From CATQHB01 sp965262595 (GTDB taxonomy: Bacteria; Chloroflexota; Dehalococcoidia; Lucifugimonadales; UBA3495): a DNA stretch of 64,000 nucleotides. Of this stretch, positions 60,890-64,000 are shown in pieces. The translations under genes and the position numbers were made by a program. Position 1 is the first letter of the stretch. Each line of letters starts with the position of its first letter. The DNA lies in NCBI GenBank assembly GCA_965262595.1, contig OZ253548.1, positions 3,038,001 through 3,102,000 on the forward strand, given 5' to 3'. The notes beneath the pieces are model-generated. The model was not told where the DNA came from and ran no database searches. It saw nothing but the letters and a program-made list of their open reading frames with translations.

Positions 60890-61135
60890 ATGGCCCAACA
60901 GATCGCAACTCCCGTTTTGCTTGAAGAGAGTCCACCGGCCTGCCGCCATCACTGGGTAATTCAGGCTGCAACCGCTCCGGTAAGCCTCGGGGTCTGTCAG
61001 ATTTGCAGCGAAGTCAAAGAGTTCAAAAACTACGTGGAAGCTTCAACCTGGGGAGATGAAAAACCTGGAAGCCGCTCCCCCTTGCATCTCGCCAAGCCCG
61101 CGGCTGCTCTCTTTGACGACGAAGACGATGAGTAA
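60890..61135 (+). CDS. Small zinc-ribbon-like protein
   Basis: Protein of 81 residues with C18-R-H20-H21-W and, after a 12-residue spacer starting at A26, G-V-C36-x2-C39 followed by KEFKNYVE. This fits a treble-clef or ribbon binding one zinc through Cys and His. The C-terminal end is acidic (FDDEDDE). I recall comparable CxHHW...CxxC proteins in Chloroflexota, but no function. A strong purine-rich ribosome site and the AT-rich promoter suggest high expression. Confidence 0.8.
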   Translation: MAQQIATPVLLEESPPACRHHWVIQAATAPVSLGVCQICSEVKEFKNYVEASTWGDEKPGSRSPLHLAKPAAALFDDEDDE

Positions 61136-61146
61136 TACATTCCAAC

Positions 61147-61200
61147 CGCCTTGCCGACCTGATGGCGCTTCCCGGCGGCCCAGGGTCGGCAAGGCGCTTT
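61147..61200 (+). terminator. Hairpin terminator after the zinc-ribbon gene
   Basis: CGCCTTGCCGACC (61147-61159) pairs perfectly with 61184-61196 across a 24-nt loop, followed by CTTT. The remaining gap to 61513 holds no gene. Confidence 0.5.
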
Positions 61201-61513
61201 GGCGTTGATTTGCCCGGTTGGTCTTGCCGGGTTACCCAACATACCCCTACTAGTCCGCATTTGCCCAACTTTTCAGTTCCCGGTATCCTCTTTCGGCAGC
61301 TCTACTAATTTCCGTGTCCCCGACATCTGGGGCCATTCCGTTGCTGGCTGCTTCTCGGAGCGGCTCAACCGGGTTCTTTGGACCGGATTAACCCCGAAAT
61401 CGTGACCATACTTACTTGCCGACCCTCGAGGCTTTGTATTATCGTTGGGTTTTCTACCGGTTATAGTCATAATGGAAACCCGACCGGACCGCCCTTAGGA
61501 GGCCAAACCGCCC

Positions 61514-64000
61514 TTGTTCACTCACCTGCATACCCATACTGAATACAGTATGCTGGATGGCATAAGCCGTATTCCTGACCTGGTAAAGCAGGTGCGGGGT
61601 ATGGGAATGGAATCTTTGGCCATCACCGACCACGGGAATCTCTACGGCGTGGTGGATTTCTATTCCGAATGCAAGGAAGCGGGGATAAAGCCGATCATTG
61701 GTTGCGAAGTTTACGTGGCCCGAAATAGCCGCTTTGACCGCAACGCCTCGGAACGCAGTCCCTACCATTTGGTGCTGTTGGCCCAGGACAACGTCGGCTA
61801 CCGGAACCTGATGCAGCTGGTTACTCTGGCCCAAGTGGAAGGATTTCACTACCGCCCTCGCGTCGATAAGGAGCTGCTGGAGAAATATAGCCAGGGACTC
61901 ATTTGCCTTTCCGGATGCGCCTCGGCAGAGGTGCCCCGCCTTATCGCCGACGGTGATTTGGATGAGGCGCGGCGGATGATTGGTTGGTACAAGGAGCTGT
62001 TCGGCGAGGGCTACTTCCTGGAATTGCAGCGACACGATCACGTAGAACAACTGCCGGCCATCAATGCCGGACTCACCGCGTTCAGTAAGGAATTGAACAT
62101 TCCGTTGGTCGTAACCAACGATTCCCACTATGTCCGAAAGGGCGAATCCCCTTTGCAGGATGTTTACATTTGCATCCAGACCAATACCACCGTCAATGAC
62201 GAAAAGCGCCTGCGAATGGAGGACGATTCCTATTATATTAAAACTCCGCGGGAGATGGCCCAGCTTTTCTCCGACTACCCTCAGGCCCTGGAAAACACCC
62301 AATTGATTGCGGATTTGTGCCGGGTCGAACTGGGGTTTGGTCAGACGCATCTGCCCAAGTATCAGACGCCCAACGATATGGATGCTGACGAATACTTGGC
62401 GCAACTTTGCTGGGAGGGTTTTCGCCGCCGCTATCCCCGTCCCACCCCGGAGGCGGAACAACGGCTGAAATATGAACTGGACGTAATCCGTTACACTCAG
62501 TTTGCCAACTACTTCCTGGTGGTCTGGGACATCGTGGACTTTGTGCACCGCAACGGCATAATGTTCGGCGTGCGGGGCAGCGCCGCCGCCAGTGTCGCCC
62601 TCTACTGCCTGGGAATTACCGATGTGGACCCCTTGGAGTATCGGCTGGTCTTCGAGCGATTCCTGAATATGGAGCGCAAGGAGATGCCGGATATTGACAT
62701 GGACTTCCAGGATGACCGGCGCGATGAGGTGCTGCACTATGTTATTGACCGCTACGGCAACGACCGGGTAGCCCAGATAATAACCTTCGGCACCCTGGGA
62801 GCCAAGGCGGCGCTGCGGGATGTGGGCCGTAGCCTGGGCATGAGCTATGGCGATGTGGACCGCATTGCCCGAATGGTTCCCCTCAAGTCCCGCACCATCG
62901 AGGAAGCCCTCCGGGTCAACCCGGAGTTTCAGACCGCCTATCAGGAAGAACCGGCAGTCCATAAATTGGTTGATAATGCCCAGGGCCTGGAGGGCATCGT
63001 CCACCATGTAAGCACTCACGCTGCCGGAGTGCTCATTGCCGATGAACCGTTGACCGAAACGGTGCCGTTGCAGCGTCCTACCCGGGGCGACGAAAGCAGC
63101 CCGGTGCTGATGACCCAGTATTCTATGGACCCGGTGGCCAAACTGGGCCTGTTGAAAATGGACTTCCTGGGCCTGACCAACCTGACTATCCTGGACCGGG
63201 CGATCAAACTGCTGGACGAAACCAGGGGCATCAAGATCGACCTGGGGCGGCTGACCCTGGAAGACCAGGAAACCTTTGAACTGCTGTCCTCCGGCAAGAC
63301 TACCGACCTGTTCCAATTGGAAAGCTCCGGTATGCAACGGTATATCAAGGAGTTAAAGCCGTCCAACCTGGGCGATATTGCCGCGATGATTGCCCTGTAC
63401 CGGCCGGGGCCGATGGAGCATATTGAGACCTTTATTGATGCCAAGCACGGGCGGATTCCCATTTCTTACCCTCACCCCAGCCTCAAAGACCTGCTGGATG
63501 AGACTTACGGCGTCATTGTTTACCAGGACCAGGTACTGCTGATACTGCAGAACTTTGCCGGTTATTCTCTGGGCGACGCGGACACCGTGCGCAAGGCGAT
63601 GGGCAAGAAGATTCCGTCGTTAATGGCCGAGGAACGGGAGCGGTTCATCGCCGGAGCAGAGTCCAAGGGCTTTGACCGCCAACTGGGGGTCCAGGTCTTT
63701 GACCTGATTGAACCCTTTGCCGGCTACGCCTTCAACAAGGCCCACAGCGTCAGCTATGCCCTTATTTCCTATTGGACGGCCTACTTCAAGGCCCATTATC
63801 CCCTGGAATATATGGCCTCGGTGCTCAACTCCCGGCTGGACCACCCGGACAAGATGGTCAGCTCGATCAATGAATGCTCCAAGCTGAAGATTCCGGTGTT
63901 GCTGCCTGACGTCAACCGTTCCGGGGAGTTCTTCACTATCGACCGGGAAAGCGGTCCAACGCCCGGCCTCCGCTTCGGACTGGCGGCGGTCAAAACGGTA
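61514..64000 (+). CDS. dnaE: Replicative DNA polymerase III alpha subunit DnaE, 3' end outside window
   Basis: C-family replicative polymerase, 829 codons visible. The PHP domain is intact: HLHTHTEYSMLDG (His4, His6, His8) and ITDHGNLYG, implying a metal-dependent proofreading site. Palm aspartates are in PDIDMDFQDDRRDE (near residue 390) and KMDFLGLTNL; the GYAFNKAHSVSYA segment is near the visible end. TTG 61514 follows AGGAGG; an in-frame TAG at the ribosome site rules out an earlier start. The tail with OB fold and beta-binding motif lies beyond the window. The long antisense frame across it is spurious. Confidence 0.96.
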   Translation, partial: MFTHLHTHTEYSMLDGISRIPDLVKQVRGMGMESLAITDHGNLYGVVDFYSECKEAGIKPIIGCEVYVARNSRFDRNASERSPYHLVLLAQDNVGYRNLMQLVTLAQVEGFHYRPRVDKELLEKYSQGLICLSGCASAEVPRLIADGDLDEARRMIGWYKELFGEGYFLELQRHDHVEQLPAINAGLTAFSKELNIPLVVTNDSHYVRKGESPLQDVYICIQTNTTVNDEKRLRMEDDSYYIKTPREMAQLFSDYPQALENTQLIADLCRVELGFGQTHLPKYQTPNDMDADEYLAQLCWEGFRRRYPRPTPEAEQRLKYELDVIRYTQFANYFLVVWDIVDFVHRNGIMFGVRGSAAASVALYCLGITDVDPLEYRLVFERFLNMERKEMPDIDMDFQDDRRDEVLHYVIDRYGNDRVAQIITFGTLGAKAALRDVGRSLGMSYGDVDRIARMVPLKSRTIEEALRVNPEFQTAYQEEPAVHKLVDNAQGLEGIVHHVSTHAAGVLIADEPLTETVPLQRPTRGDESSPVLMTQYSMDPVAKLGLLKMDFLGLTNLTILDRAIKLLDETRGIKIDLGRLTLEDQETFELLSSGKTTDLFQLESSGMQRYIKELKPSNLGDIAAMIALYRPGPMEHIETFIDAKHGRIPISYPHPSLKDLLDETYGVIVYQDQVLLILQNFAGYSLGDADTVRKAMGKKIPSLMAEERERFIAGAESKGFDRQLGVQVFDLIEPFAGYAFNKAHSVSYALISYWTAYFKAHYPLEYMASVLNSRLDHPDKMVSSINECSKLKIPVLLPDVNRSGEFFTIDRESGPTPGLRFGLAAVKTV

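Noticed and set aside
61454..63337. 627-codon open frame antisense to dnaE
   Set aside because: The opposite strand encodes a textbook DnaE with all motifs; the antisense frame is a by-product of its codon bias and has no family or ribosome site.

Overview
The window looks like a chromosomal piece of a mid-to-high GC bacterium, most likely a Chloroflexota member of the Dehalococcoidia/SAR202 type. This is inferred from the gene mix (ClpC, RadA, a CBS-less GuaB3-type IMP dehydrogenase, a Tal-Pgi-type glucose-6-phosphate isomerase, LLM flavin oxidoreductases, TP- and TEP-rich lipoproteins), from the free-standing 5S rRNA gene and from a Bacillus-type LexA box. No 16S rRNA is present, so the placement is tentative. 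TTG and GTG starts with good Shine-Dalgarno sequences are frequent.

Layout. 1-5.5 kb: a cut-off peptide-type solute-binding lipoprotein, an MFS exporter, an aldo/keto reductase and a stalked HtrA-like protease. 5.6-15.4 kb: an envelope block on the + strand with an acidic repeat protein, a membrane protein, a YceI lipoprotein, an OmpR-type regulator with its histidine kinase, a very long HlyD/MacA-type adaptor, MacB-type ATPase and permease, and a DUF5666-like protein. 15.6-20.6 kb (minus): pgi, gnd, zwf and a FrnE/DsbA-type thiol oxidoreductase that has an in-frame TGA exactly at the first cysteine of its CPWC site, followed by a bacterial SECIS-like hairpin; I read it as a selenoprotein. 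21-32 kb: an alpha/beta hydrolase, an asymmetric heterodimeric ABC exporter, argS, a peptidase S51 protein and hisF-HAD-hisIE.

32.7-39.6 kb is a gene graveyard: a cyclase C-terminus cut off by a 153-bp MITE-like element, a single-ORF BrnT-BrnA toxin-antitoxin fusion, a serine-recombinase scrap, a dipeptide ABC operon with a ruined dppB and frameshifted dppC, and a decayed IS3-family transposase. It is bounded by tRNA-Lys and a solitary 5S rRNA gene with its own promoter. 40.7-50.6 kb: clpC, radA, a membrane-anchored nuclease, guaB, a cupin, an isochorismatase-family hydrolase and an acyl-CoA dehydrogenase-like flavoprotein.

51.0-56.2 kb is an SOS mutagenesis cassette: a near-consensus promoter with a GAAC-N4-GTTC LexA box inside its spacer drives an unrecognised 158-residue ORF, imuB and dnaE2. 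The replicative dnaE, with an intact PHP metal site, starts at 61.5 kb and runs off the window. Between them lie an SDR, an LLM oxidoreductase, an Asp-box beta-propeller and a small zinc-ribbon protein behind a very AT-rich promoter.

Short tandem duplications (10-24 bp units, 2-12 copies) sit in many gene borders. They duplicate stop codons, start codons or -35 hexamers, and look like a general habit of this genome.
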